This document shows positions 1-8,780 of a stretch of DNA of 26,968 bases, piece by piece. Source of the DNA: Patescibacteria group bacterium. Lineage in GTDB: Bacteria; Patescibacteriota; Microgenomatia; UBA8517. The notes beneath the pieces were generated by a model that was not told where the DNA came from, searched no databases, and saw only the letters and a list, made by a program, of their open reading frames with translations. The stretch lies in NCBI GenBank assembly GCA_025057695.1, contig JANWVB010000004.1, positions 1 to 26,968 on the forward strand, in the 5' to 3' direction. Each line of letters begins with the position of its first letter. Position 1 is the first letter of the stretch. Made by a program: the position numbers and the translations under genes.

Positions 1-2
1 CA

Positions 3-560
3 TTTTTTGACAATATTTTTAGATAATAAAGAATAATAATCTTTTGCCAAACGGACTAGCATATTCGTCAAAAGAGGCACAAATGCAATAATAATTAAAG
101 CAACAATTACCCTGGCAGGAGCAGGGCTTGGTACATATCTAACAGTTACTTTCTGACGCCAGTCTTGACCATTAACAATTATCTTGTCTTTTTCCTCTTT
201 GGGTTCAAATCCATTTATATATAAAGAACTGCGTAAAGGATGAACTAGTTCTTCAAGAAAAGTGCTTCGGGTTTGATCTCTTATTATGGTCTGAGCTTCC
301 TCAGGCGGATAATTTAATCTCACATTTGGAAAACTAAAGCCAAAAAACTTATTTTTATAAACTTGATTATAATGCTCAATCACTTCAGCGCGAGTCAAAT
401 TTGTGAAATAAGCTTTTCTTAACGGAGTCTCAACATCGGCTGGTTCTTCTGACTGCAAAAAGTCTCGCGCCGGTGGCGGGAAAGAAGGTATGGATAACAA
501 AGCATAAAAAACAAAACAAAAGCTAAAAAAAATATACAGGTACTTTGCGAATTTTCTCAT
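3..560 (-). CDS. Membrane-anchored protein of unknown family (C-terminus beyond window)
   Basis: An ATG at 560 opens 186 codons that run off the left edge with no stop, so the C-terminus is missing. Residues about 5-24 form a hydrophobic signal-anchor-like segment (YLYIFFSFCFVFYALLSI) followed by a Pro-rich stretch (PSFPPPARDF). Residues about 30-140 look extracytoplasmic and polar, and residues about 147-167 form a second membrane helix (VIVALIIIAFVPLLTNMLV). It starts 5 bp after the acyltransferase stop, so it is the last visible member of that operon. The sequence resembles conserved hypothetical proteins I associate with Microgenomates cell-surface loci, but I cannot name a family or a function. 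The reading frame is clear; the role is unknown. Confidence 0.75.
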   Translation of the reverse strand, partial: MRKFAKYLYIFFSFCFVFYALLSIPSFPPPARDFLQSEEPADVETPLRKAYFTNLTRAEVIEHYNQVYKNKFFGFSFPNVRLNYPPEEAQTIIRDQTRSTFLEELVHPLRSSLYINGFEPKEEKDKIIVNGQDWRQKVTVRYVPSPAPARVIVALIIIAFVPLLTNMLVRLAKDYYSLLSKNIVKK

Positions 561-565
561 ACATA

Positions 566-1207
566 TCACTGAAAGAGTCTGGCTCTCCCCAAAATATACT
601 TTAAGTTTTTATTCTTCCTCTCACCTATAACTCTGGCTGGGACACCAGCAACTATAGCATAATCAGGAACATCACGTGTAACCACAGCGCCAGCGGCAAC
701 AACAGCACCATAACCAATTTTAACACCTGGAAGTATAATAGCGCGGGGACCTATGAAAACATAATCAGAAATCTCTACCTTCTCCTCAATAGCGCTGAAA
801 TATTGATCATTAATATCATGCTCGGAATTATATATCAAAACCTCAGAAGCTATATCAACATGACTACCAATGCGAAGCAAAGCTCGCCCATCTAAAAAAG
901 CTCGATAACCTATTATAGTATCCTCGCCTATCATAACTCCCCTTGGATCAAAAAATCTGCAACCCATATGAATTACTGACTTTCTGCCAATTTTTACTCC
1001 TGCACGTCTAAACACAAATTTCCTAAAATTATGAGATGGAATAGTCTCACTAACCAAATGAATTAAATAAAGTTTAAAATCCATCCACCAAGAAAAGATT
1101 CTATCTGACACTTTTCGAAGCGCTATTCCAAAAGGCAAAACTCGTCCATGCTTATCCGTGAAAACAATACCTTCTTTAGTAATTTTAATATTCTCTGATA
1201 AAATCAT
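566..1207 (-). CDS. Left-handed beta-helix O-acyltransferase (WcaF/maltose acetyltransferase-like)
   Basis: This 213-aa protein carries hexapeptide repeats from about residue 70 to 195 (for example VKIGRKSVI, VMIGEDTIIG, LRIGSHVDI, GVKIGYGAVVAAGAVV), the hallmark of the LbH acyltransferase fold. His130 in NSEHD is at the usual catalytic position of the WcaF/NodL/Maa group. The C-terminal AGVPARVIG at 187-195 is the classic end of the coil domain. It probably transfers an acetyl group from acetyl-CoA to a sugar hydroxyl in the cytoplasm. The N-terminal 60 residues are longer than in maltose acetyltransferase and partly hydrophobic (FSWWMDFKLYLIHLV), perhaps for membrane association. Its ATG overlaps the upstream GT4 stop by 4 bp (ATGA), implying translational coupling. 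The acceptor sugar cannot be read from sequence. Confidence 0.85.
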   Translation of the reverse strand: MILSENIKITKEGIVFTDKHGRVLPFGIALRKVSDRIFSWWMDFKLYLIHLVSETIPSHNFRKFVFRRAGVKIGRKSVIHMGCRFFDPRGVMIGEDTIIGYRAFLDGRALLRIGSHVDIASEVLIYNSEHDINDQYFSAIEEKVEISDYVFIGPRAIILPGVKIGYGAVVAAGAVVTRDVPDYAIVAGVPARVIGERKNKNLKYILGRARLFQ

Positions 1208-2340
1208 TTTGAAAAGATAGCTTCGGTCATAATATTGAGCGTTTCTCTGGCTGTCTTATCCCATGAAAAACGTGAAACTTGATTTAACCCTTTCTTCACC
1301 AAACTATTATATTCTCTCTGGGAAAGTCCCAAAACATACTCCATAGCCTTGGCAATTGATTCCGGATCATATGGATCTATATAAATTGCGGCATCGCCTC
1401 CAACTTCAGGAAGGCTACCAACATTGCTAATAATCACGGGAGTCCCTACAGCAAAAGCGGATAAAACATCAATCCCAAATCCTTCCCAGAATGAAGGCAA
1501 GACAAAGGCTTTTGCGCCTTTTAGAAGTGGAGCTTTATATTCTTCTTTTATGTAATCTGTAAATATTACACGCTCTTTAAGGTTTAATTTTTTTACTTTT
1601 TCAAAGATGGTTTCATACAACCAACCCTTTTTCCCTGCTACCACTAAATTTATCCCATAGTATTTGTTCTTTAGCAAGGAAAATCCCTCAATCAAACCCT
1701 CCAAATTTTTACTTGGCTTAAGCAAACCTATATACAAAATATAATCTTTAGGTAAATTAAGTTTGCTGATTGTGCGTCGCACAAGATTCTGACTAATATT
1801 TAAATTAAATTGGTCTTTATCATAACCCAAATAAGTTACTGAAACTTTATTTCGGGAAAAACTGTATTGTCGTACAATATCTTTAGCAGTTGATTTAGAT
1901 ATTGCAATAATTTTTTTCGCCAAAAATATAGAAATAGCACTCCAATACCTCAACTGCCAATAGTCTTTTTTTGAAAATTGTTCGGGATTTTTGAGATAAC
2001 CAAGATCAGTTATGGCGCATATCATAGGACAAGAAGCCGCCAAAGGCAAATAATGGCTTGGTGAAAAAAAGAGATTTAATCTTTCCTTAAACAAAAGTTG
2101 AGGCATAAGTTTTTTAAGAATCCAAAGTTTCTCTCCCTTCAAAATTTTATACGACCAATACTCATTTTCCTTTGGCAAATCGCGTCCGGGAATCTCTTTT
2201 AAAAAAACCTTAAAATGAATTTTGTTTTTTGACGACAAATTAAGTGTGTTTAAAGCACATAACAACTTATATGCATACATGTGTATGCCAACTTTTTGAG
2301 CGGTATTGGCTTCATTTCCGTCTATACCTATAGTAATCAT
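1204..2340 (-). CDS. GT4 glycosyltransferase (MtfB-like) with altered EX7E motif
   Basis: This 378-aa GT-B enzyme has the layout of the MtfB-like GT4 group: an N-terminal Rossmann half, the linker YIGLLKPSKNL at about 203-213, AGKKGW at 235-240, and the donor-binding C-terminal half with SFWEGFGIDVLSAFAVG and LPEVGG. Family members transfer sugars, often mannose, from a nucleotide donor to a lipid-linked acceptor at the inner face of the membrane. In the EX7E motif the first Glu is present (Glu286) but the second position is Ser294 rather than Glu. The rest of the fold looks intact, so it may be a natural variant rather than a dead enzyme. It lies 20 bp after the previous GT4 gene and overlaps the acyltransferase by 4 bp. 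Confidence 0.88.
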   Translation of the reverse strand: MITIGIDGNEANTAQKVGIHMYAYKLLCALNTLNLSSKNKIHFKVFLKEIPGRDLPKENEYWSYKILKGEKLWILKKLMPQLLFKERLNLFFSPSHYLPLAASCPMICAITDLGYLKNPEQFSKKDYWQLRYWSAISIFLAKKIIAISKSTAKDIVRQYSFSRNKVSVTYLGYDKDQFNLNISQNLVRRTISKLNLPKDYILYIGLLKPSKNLEGLIEGFSLLKNKYYGINLVVAGKKGWLYETIFEKVKKLNLKERVIFTDYIKEEYKAPLLKGAKAFVLPSFWEGFGIDVLSAFAVGTPVIISNVGSLPEVGGDAAIYIDPYDPESIAKAMEYVLGLSQREYNSLVKKGLNQVSRFSWDKTARETLNIMTEAIFSK

Positions 2341-2360
2341 AAATTATATATTTATTTGAG

Positions 2361-3449
2361 CTATTTAGGCTGCACACACAACTCATATAACTTCAAGGTT
2401 CGTTTTGCTGTTTTCTCCCAAGAATAAATTGCAAGCCTTTTAACACCTTCTTTTATTAATTGTTCTTTTTTCGCAAAAGCTTTCACAATACCCGCTGATA
2501 TACTAGACACATCAAACGGATCAACCCCCACATAAGCCTTGCCTCCCACTTCCGCTATGCTTCCGTAATTTGTGGCAACAACCGGAATTTCACAAGCAAA
2601 AGCTTCAAGTACCGGCAACCCAAACCCTTCATAAATAGACGGGTACACAAGCGCCTCTGCTCCTGAGTATAATGCCGGCAACATCTCTGCTTCAACAAAA
2701 GGGATACTTTTCACGCGATTAGAATCTTCGTGAAAATTTTGATTTTCTCCCACCACCACTAAAATTAAATCTTCACTCTTAAGCGAAAAAAACGCATCTA
2801 TGACAGACCTTAGATTTTTCCTTGGATTCCTGCCAAAACAAAGCAAATATTTTTCACGAATGCCCAACTTCTTCCTAATTTTGGCAATTTGATATTTGCT
2901 TGCTTTTTTGAAACTGTTAGGTAAAGCTTCGTAAACAACATGAATTTTGGATATATTAAAACCTATATCTAGCAAATCTTTCTTTGTTGTTTCTGATGGA
3001 ACAATAATAACATCACATTCTTTTTTGACTCTTGATAAGCGGGACTTGTGAACCGAGACGATCTTTTTGGGAGTGTATTCAGGGTATTTTATAGGTGAAA
3101 GATCATGAATAGTAGTTACATTAAAAGCATTGCTTGGCGGTTGTGACCAATCAGAAGAATGAAAAACATCCACTTTGCCAATTATTTTCTCAATATGCAA
3201 CCTATGAACTCTGTTCCATATAAAATCAGCCATACTTGGAGAAATTGGAATTATTTTGGTCTTCAAATTTTGGTGAAATCCCAAAGAATCAAAAAAAGCT
3301 TTTAATTTGTGAACACCCCTCAAGCTTCCACCAAATAGCAAATATTCATTCTTGTTATCCAACAAAAGCAGGTGCTTCACCAATTCCTTGGTATAAACAG
3401 ATACCCCTGTTTCATAAACTACCTGTGATACATCAATTGCTATTTTCAT
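2361..3449 (-). CDS. GT4 glycosyltransferase (MtfB-like)
   Basis: This 362-aa GT-B enzyme is related to the next gene downstream in the operon. It has FGRNPRKNL near 205-213, VVVGENQ near 231-237 and an intact EX7E motif in YEGFGLPVLEAFA (Glu274, Glu282), followed by YGSIAEVGG. It should retain configuration while moving a sugar from a nucleotide donor to a lipid-linked glycan in the cytoplasm; donor and acceptor are not readable. The start at 3449 overlaps the preceding GT-C gene by 17 bp. It ends in TAG with an in-frame TAA three codons downstream. The two adjacent GT4 genes look like an old duplication followed by divergence. Confidence 0.9.
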   Translation of the reverse strand: MKIAIDVSQVVYETGVSVYTKELVKHLLLLDNKNEYLLFGGSLRGVHKLKAFFDSLGFHQNLKTKIIPISPSMADFIWNRVHRLHIEKIIGKVDVFHSSDWSQPPSNAFNVTTIHDLSPIKYPEYTPKKIVSVHKSRLSRVKKECDVIIVPSETTKKDLLDIGFNISKIHVVYEALPNSFKKASKYQIAKIRKKLGIREKYLLCFGRNPRKNLRSVIDAFFSLKSEDLILVVVGENQNFHEDSNRVKSIPFVEAEMLPALYSGAEALVYPSIYEGFGLPVLEAFACEIPVVATNYGSIAEVGGKAYVGVDPFDVSSISAGIVKAFAKKEQLIKEGVKRLAIYSWEKTAKRTLKLYELCVQPK

Positions 3450-4809
3450 TTGGAACTAGAATATCTACAGCGCCTATCTTGTCCACTACAGTATAGCGTG
3501 AATTTATGTACTCTTGTATTCTTGGCATATATTCAACCAAGTTTCTACCTGATACCTCTGCCGAGCTATCGCGCAATATTACTTTAGGGTTTTCTGTTTT
3601 AATTCCATCTAATATTTTATCTTCGGCAATTCTCATAAACCAATCAAAATGAAAAACAAAAACATTCCCGGCTGGTCTGGTATTGGTCAAATAGTATATA
3701 TGAGGCGTAGTCGCCATAGCAAAAATTGGCTCGTTAGGCAAAGCATATTTCCGAACTGATTTTGACAAAGTCATTTCATGATCGGTAAAAAAATAAACCT
3801 TGTTGCCAAAAACAAATCTCAGAGAAGAAAAGACAACAATCAAAGAAATCGCAAGATAAACAAATATTATTTTTTTAACTAAAATCAAATTAAAGGTGTA
3901 AACCAAAAGCATCAAAGCAAAGGGAAGCGCAGGTTGAAAATGCACATAATCAAATCTGGCATAAGCAAAAAACAAACTGCCAATCATAAAAACAAAAACT
4001 AAAAATATTTCTTTGCCAAGCTTGTTTCTAAAGCAGAGAACAAAAGGCGCAAAAAAAGCAAAACCAAATACCATCAAGCTTTTGATAAATTCGCCCGGCG
4101 ATGGATATTTTCTGCCAAGTTCGGCAAAAACAGTTAAGTTAAAAATCACAGTCCAGTACCAAAAATCTTGCCACACTTCAATATGAATAAAGTACAAGCA
4201 CATTAGAAAACCAGGCAGAAAAGCTCCAAGACTAAACCAAAAGACGTCTTTTTTCTCATTTGAAGTTTTCAACAAATAAAGCCAGATCAAGATAACTAAT
4301 GGAGCAACTACTTGCTTAAAAACTATCGCAATTCCCAATACCAAGCCGGCAAGAAAATAAAAAATTTTATTTCTAGCGTTAACCAAAAGCAGAAAAGACA
4401 ATAAAAACAAAGGCACTACAAACGAATCTATCCACAAAACATATCCTTCAAAAAATGGTTGCCAAATTAAATAAAGCAAATTCACAAAAAAAACTTTTTT
4501 TACGCTAACAAAAATTTTTTTGCCTATTAAATAAATTAAAACGTGATTAAAAAAGACAAGCAGAATTTGCAAAAATCTATAATCTTCAACTGTATCAAAA
4601 CCAATAGTGGCAAAATTAACAGGGAAGAAAAACAAACCAGGAAAATGTTGATCCATTATCTGCGCGTACGGCAAAAGTCCAATTTTTGTAAGGTAAGTGT
4701 AAATAAATATTTCAGGATAAGGGAAAAAATTTAAGTTGAGCAATAAAAAAGCGTGAATTAAAAATATGAAAAACAAAAAAAAGTAAAAAAACAAATCATT
4801 TCTTTTCAT
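3433..4809 (-). CDS. GT-C fold membrane glycosyltransferase
   Basis: The protein is about 458 aa from the chosen ATG (MKRNDL). An ATG nine codons further upstream would add residues inside the upstream gene and is less likely. It has roughly 9-11 hydrophobic helices over residues 5-330, then a soluble C-terminal domain (about 335-458). The first external loop carries a Pro-Glu (PE near 32-33) and DQHFPG near 53-58, resembling the acidic catalytic site and HPPG-type loop of ArnT/PMT-like GT-C enzymes. Such enzymes use polyprenyl-phosphate sugars on the outer face of the membrane. It overlaps the upstream GT-C gene by 14 bp and the downstream GT4 gene by 17 bp. The sugar and acceptor are unknown. 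Confidence 0.8.
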   Translation of the reverse strand: MKRNDLFFYFFLFFIFLIHAFLLLNLNFFPYPEIFIYTYLTKIGLLPYAQIMDQHFPGLFFFPVNFATIGFDTVEDYRFLQILLVFFNHVLIYLIGKKIFVSVKKVFFVNLLYLIWQPFFEGYVLWIDSFVVPLFLLSFLLLVNARNKIFYFLAGLVLGIAIVFKQVVAPLVILIWLYLLKTSNEKKDVFWFSLGAFLPGFLMCLYFIHIEVWQDFWYWTVIFNLTVFAELGRKYPSPGEFIKSLMVFGFAFFAPFVLCFRNKLGKEIFLVFVFMIGSLFFAYARFDYVHFQPALPFALMLLVYTFNLILVKKIIFVYLAISLIVVFSSLRFVFGNKVYFFTDHEMTLSKSVRKYALPNEPIFAMATTPHIYYLTNTRPAGNVFVFHFDWFMRIAEDKILDGIKTENPKVILRDSSAEVSGRNLVEYMPRIQEYINSRYTVVDKIGAVDILVPNENSN

Positions 4810-6286
4810 ATGTGGTAACAATCCCAACTCCCACAAAATCTTTTCGAGAGGCTACAGAATATCCATTGTGAATAATAATTTGTTCTATAACTTTATTAGG
4901 ATCTGTCAATTCATGAAGATACTCAAAATAATAAACAGTGTCTTTGCCGGCAATTGCATTTTCTACCTTCTTTTTTGTTGCTTGCAAGTCAAAACCTAAT
5001 TTGTCAATTCCTCCAACAGATCTAATTAAACCTTTGGAGTACCATCGATAAGGCGCAAAAGGCTCAGGAAAAGAAAAAATTGCAAGTTTATGATAGTCGC
5101 GCTCTTTTTCCACATATTTTACAACCTCCCGCCAATTTTCCCTTTGTTGCCTGGAATCAAATATATAAATACCATTTTGTATCAGAAAAAAAACGCAAAT
5201 GGTTAAAAAACAAATTTGCGCGATTTTTTGATTTTTAAGATTAACTATTCCATAAGCAATTAATATAAAAACAGCGGGAAGTATAAAAACAAACCTAAAA
5301 TAATTAAAAGCCGGGAAAAAAAACGAAGCTAAAATGCACAACAGAACAGGCGTTACAATCCACAAATAAACAGGAATCAAGCTTTTTCTTAAAGCGCCTC
5401 GCAAAATCACATAAAAAACAGGTATTGAAACGGCAATTACCAAACCATAATAGAGAGATTTTGGATAGAAGGAGATTCTGCCGCCAATTATTTTTACCCA
5501 CAAAAGGCTTATCTCTTTTGGCGATATCCCACCCGCCACACTTTTCCATTGACTAAAATCACTAAGCAGATATTGATAGTTTTTTACTTGCTCAAAAAAA
5601 GTTGGCAACCATAAAAGACCAACAAAAAAAACTGGCGCCAAAGATATTAAATAAGGTTTAATCAAAAGTTTGTATTTAGATTTGTAAAAAAGCAAAATTA
5701 AAAAAGGAACAGGAAGAAAAAAAATGGGCAAATAATCTGTATAAAGTAAAACTATTGAACTGAGAGAAAACAAAAACCAATAAATTTTTTTGTCATTTTT
5801 CAAAGCAAGCAAAAAAAAGTAAAACACGCAAGCGGCAAAAAAAGCGGCCATTTGATACATTCTTGCTTCCTGAGAAAAGTATACGGCAAATTGCGAAATC
5901 GACATTAAAAATGCCACCAAAAATGGGAAACTAAATTCAAAAACGCTTTTTTTTACTTCGTCAAAAAGTCTTGCAATTTGATATGTTAAATAAATCGTTA
6001 AAATCCCAAAAAAAACAGATAAAGATCTGATAGCGATTTCGCTTTGACCAAAAAGGTTAATCCAAAATTTTAAAGCAATATAATAAAAAGGAGGATGATT
6101 ATCAAATTTGATAAACTCGTCCAAAATCCCAGAGTAAGTGTAATCTCTTGCCGCTAAAGCCCCTATTGCTTCGTCTAGCCACAAAGATTGATCGATATTT
6201 ATCAATCTCAAAAGCAAACCAACAAAAATTACAAAAACTAAAATCACACTTTCTCTTTTTGCAATTTTTTTTGCGATATTTCCCAT
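4796..6286 (-). CDS. GT39/ArnT-like GT-C membrane glycosyltransferase
   Basis: This 496-aa polytopic protein has the N-terminal signature of the PMT/ArnT (GT39, PMT_2) group: WLDE with Asp38-Glu39 in the first external loop, then NHPPFYY with His64-Pro-Pro. About 10-12 hydrophobic helices span residues 13-370, followed by a soluble C-terminal domain (about 375-496). Members transfer a sugar from a polyprenyl-phosphate donor on the external face. Two starts are possible. The ATG at 6286 overlaps the upstream gene by 43 bp but gives a basic N-terminus before helix 1. A GTG at 6247 gives a standard 4-bp GTGA overlap and a 483-aa product. I prefer the ATG only slightly. Confidence 0.87.
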   Translation of the reverse strand: MGNIAKKIAKRESVILVFVIFVGLLLRLINIDQSLWLDEAIGALAARDYTYSGILDEFIKFDNHPPFYYIALKFWINLFGQSEIAIRSLSVFFGILTIYLTYQIARLFDEVKKSVFEFSFPFLVAFLMSISQFAVYFSQEARMYQMAAFFAACVFYFFLLALKNDKKIYWFLFSLSSIVLLYTDYLPIFFLPVPFLILLFYKSKYKLLIKPYLISLAPVFFVGLLWLPTFFEQVKNYQYLLSDFSQWKSVAGGISPKEISLLWVKIIGGRISFYPKSLYYGLVIAVSIPVFYVILRGALRKSLIPVYLWIVTPVLLCILASFFFPAFNYFRFVFILPAVFILIAYGIVNLKNQKIAQICFLTICVFFLIQNGIYIFDSRQQRENWREVVKYVEKERDYHKLAIFSFPEPFAPYRWYSKGLIRSVGGIDKLGFDLQATKKKVENAIAGKDTVYYFEYLHELTDPNKVIEQIIIHNGYSVASRKDFVGVGIVTTYEKK

Positions 6287-7008
6287 AATTTGACTACCGT
6301 AATCATCCTATATATTCCCATCATATAAGACAAGACAAACCCGCGCCAACCATCCAAAAATCCCATCTTCATAAAATACCTACCGATAAACGATCGCGGA
6401 AAAGCGATTAGCAATTTAAACAAAGAGAACCTATGTCCTTTTTTATGCTCGCTTAAAGCTATTTTTGAAGTATAATCATTCGTCATGGCAAGAAATTCAG
6501 TCACAGTTGAGTAAGAATGATGAATCTTAGAACCGCTTAACTCTAGGGTATTGCCATCAACTAAAACTTCCTCATGTATTTCTCCAACCCATTTGCCAAA
6601 ACCCTTTCGGAAAAGCCATATATGCTTATCTGGACTCCATCTTGTATGATTTATCACTTTGCCAAGAAGTATGTTTTTTCTAGAAATATAAAAACCATTG
6701 CAATTGTCTTTTTTGATTGCTTGTTTTATCTCTTTTGCCAAATCCTGACTAATCTCTTCATCGGCATCCAAAGACAATATCCATTCTCCAGAGCTTTTTT
6801 CTAAAGCAAAATTTTTCTGAGAAGAATAATCGTCAAATTTTCGATAAAAGATTTTCTTGGTATATTTTTTTGCAATTTCAATAGTTCTATCGCTACTGCC
6901 AGAATCAACAATAATAATCTCATAAGCTATATCTTTTATAGACTCCAAACAAGTCTTAATATTCTCTTCTTCATTTAAGGTAATTATGTTAACCGACAAT
7001 TTAGTCAT
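6244..7008 (-). CDS. GT2 glycosyltransferase (WaaE/KdtX-like)
   Basis: This 254-aa GT-A enzyme begins with the nucleotide-binding strand SVNIITLNEEENI. It has IVDSGSSDRT near 33-42 and the metal-binding DADEE at 81-85, then an acceptor region with RKNILLGKVINHTRW and IHEEV near 144-148. This arrangement matches the WaaE/KdtX-type group of GT2, named for a beta-1,4-glucosyltransferase of LPS core. Here it more likely adds a sugar to the locus-specific glycan in the cytoplasm, with a hydrophobic, basic C-terminus that may touch the membrane. It starts 5 bp after the preceding GT4 stop and its TGA overlaps the possible GTG start of the next gene. The family call is good; the specificity is not readable. 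Confidence 0.88.
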   Translation of the reverse strand: MTKLSVNIITLNEEENIKTCLESIKDIAYEIIIVDSGSSDRTIEIAKKYTKKIFYRKFDDYSSQKNFALEKSSGEWILSLDADEEISQDLAKEIKQAIKKDNCNGFYISRKNILLGKVINHTRWSPDKHIWLFRKGFGKWVGEIHEEVLVDGNTLELSGSKIHHSYSTVTEFLAMTNDYTSKIALSEHKKGHRFSLFKLLIAFPRSFIGRYFMKMGFLDGWRGFVLSYMMGIYRMITVVKLWEISQKKLQKEKV

Positions 7009-7013
7009 AAGCT

Positions 7014-8069
7014 CTACATGGATATACTTTCAAACAATTGATAATATTTACCAGCTATTTTGTTCCAAGAATACATCTCAGCCCTTTTTCTTGGCACATC
7101 TTTCCAATTTGTACTCAAAGCCTTTTTGATTAATCTAATAAACTCGTTTTCTTTTGTGGGATCCACTAAAAATCCGGCATTGCCCACAATTTCGCGTCTA
7201 ATAGGATCGTCATTTGCAATCACGGCAAGATTGCAAGCCATGGCTTCTATTAAAACCATTTCAAATGAAAAATGTTTAGTTGACGCAGATATCAGAAGAT
7301 CAGAATTTTGATACAATTTGGGCATTTCATCAAAAGAAACTCGCAGGAAACTTGCCCTTTTGCCTAATTTATCAAAAGCCAAATTCTTTAGATAACTCTC
7401 TTCCTCGCCTTCTCCAACAATAGTTAAATTTAAATCTGGAATTTTCGCCACCGCATTAATTACCAAATCAATTCTTTTATCTTTTGTCAATGCACCAACA
7501 CACAAAACATTTCTGCCGTTTTTTGGTTTTGTAAAAGGAACAAAAAAATTTGTATCAACTCCGTTTGGTATTTGCATTAACTTCACAAACGGATTCGCTT
7601 TTCTTGCCCACATTAAAGCATATTTTGACAATGCAACAAAACAATCAGGGAAACACCACAAATTATTCAGATCGTCATAACCAACTCCGGCATGCCCAAC
7701 AATAATCATCTTTTTGCCAGTTAGCCAACAAATAATCCTTACAATTGCACTTTCCCAACCGCCATCCGTGGGAATAATTATCTGGTGTTTTCTAAAAATC
7801 AACTTTGGCAAAATCTTGAAACAAAAATGCAAAATCTTCAAAGAATCATAATCAATAAAAAACCTTTTAAGCAATTTGCTTTTTACGATCTTTCTTTGAT
7901 AAGTAACATCACCATTCACAATTTCAACTCCGCGACAAGCCGGCAAATTGCTATTTTGATAAATAGTAAAATCGCATTTGCCCGACAAATTGCCAGTTAA
8001 ATCATTCACCCACCTTTCCACGCCACGATTATTTATACCTCTGTAAAAGCTAATTATTGCTACATCCAT
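7014..8069 (-). CDS. GT4 glycosyltransferase
   Basis: This 351-aa GT-B protein contains VGALTKDKRIDLVI near 191-204, IVGEGEEE near 217-224 and FSFEMVLIEAMACN near 267-280, all marks of GT4 (Glycos_transf_1). In the EX7E motif the second Glu (275) is present, but the position of the first is Phe267 (KHFSFEMVLIEAMA); other GT4 proteins also carry FEMVLIEAM, so the enzyme is probably active. GGWESA near 103-108 and VGHAGVGYDD near 124-133 in the N-terminal half likely shape the acceptor site. It sits 5 bp after the Dpm1-like gene and 5 bp before the WaaE-like gene, in one operon. It ends with TAG, with an in-frame TGA three codons later. Confidence 0.88.
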   Translation of the reverse strand: MDVAIISFYRGINNRGVERWVNDLTGNLSGKCDFTIYQNSNLPACRGVEIVNGDVTYQRKIVKSKLLKRFFIDYDSLKILHFCFKILPKLIFRKHQIIIPTDGGWESAIVRIICWLTGKKMIIVGHAGVGYDDLNNLWCFPDCFVALSKYALMWARKANPFVKLMQIPNGVDTNFFVPFTKPKNGRNVLCVGALTKDKRIDLVINAVAKIPDLNLTIVGEGEEESYLKNLAFDKLGKRASFLRVSFDEMPKLYQNSDLLISASTKHFSFEMVLIEAMACNLAVIANDDPIRREIVGNAGFLVDPTKENEFIRLIKKALSTNWKDVPRKRAEMYSWNKIAGKYYQLFESISM

Positions 8070-8074
8070 ATGAG

Positions 8075-8779
8075 TTAATCTGAAAATCTAAACTTAATTA
8101 ATGTCCAAAGCGCAATAAGTCCATCTTTCCAAGAAATTTTTTTGCCTTCTTCGTATCCTCTTGGTTTAACACTAATAGGTATTTCATGAATTTTGATTCC
8201 TTTTTTTAGAATCTTTGCTGTGATTTCAGGCTCAAAATCAAAACGATTGGACTTAATTTTTATACCTGACAACACTGACCTTTTAAAAACTTTATAACAA
8301 GTTTCCATGTCTGTTATACGCGAGCCATACAATAAGTTAGTGCAAAAAGTCAAAAATTTATTGCCAAGATAATGAGTTACAAGTGGAGTTTTTTTTGCTC
8401 CTATTATCTTTAGGGGATAATTTTGCAATCTGGTTCCATAGGCAACCTCCGCAATATTTTGATAAACCAATTTAACAAGTCTAACAAGATCTGAAGGATT
8501 ATATTCCAAATCCGCATCTTGTATCGCAATGATATCTCCATTGGAAACTTTAATTCCGCTTCTAATTGCAGCTCCTTTGCCTAAATTTTTTTTGTGATTG
8601 ATTACCTTTATACCTTCAAATTTTTTTACTATATCAAGTGTTTTATCAATTGAAGCGTCATTTACCAAAATAATTTCTTTTGATATTCCATTCCCAAACT
8701 CAACCTTTTTGACTTTCTCCAAAAGTTTGCCAACTGTTTTTTCTTCATTGTAAGCTGGAATAATAATAGAAACTAGCAT
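8075..8779 (-). CDS. GT2, dolichyl/polyprenyl-phosphate sugar synthase-like (Dpm1/DPG-synthase group)
   Basis: The protein is 234 aa from the ATG giving MLVSIIIPAYNEE. A TTG 13 codons upstream lies inside the preceding gene and adds non-conserved residues, so it was rejected. The ATG follows the upstream TGA by one base. The GT-A signature includes IILVNDASIDKT near 36-47, NLGKGAAIRSG near 65-75, the catalytic DADLEY at 88-93 and the MET-CYKVFKR stretch typical of the polyprenyl-phosphate mannose/glucose synthase group. There is no C-terminal membrane domain, as in soluble Dpm1. Family members load a sugar onto polyprenyl phosphate. This fits the two ArnT/PMT-like GT-C genes downstream, which need such donors; that link is inference. 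Confidence 0.85.
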   Translation of the reverse strand: MLVSIIIPAYNEEKTVGKLLEKVKKVEFGNGISKEIILVNDASIDKTLDIVKKFEGIKVINHKKNLGKGAAIRSGIKVSNGDIIAIQDADLEYNPSDLVRLVKLVYQNIAEVAYGTRLQNYPLKIIGAKKTPLVTHYLGNKFLTFCTNLLYGSRITDMETCYKVFKRSVLSGIKIKSNRFDFEPEITAKILKKGIKIHEIPISVKPRGYEEGKKISWKDGLIALWTLIKFRFSD

Positions 8780-8780
8780 T

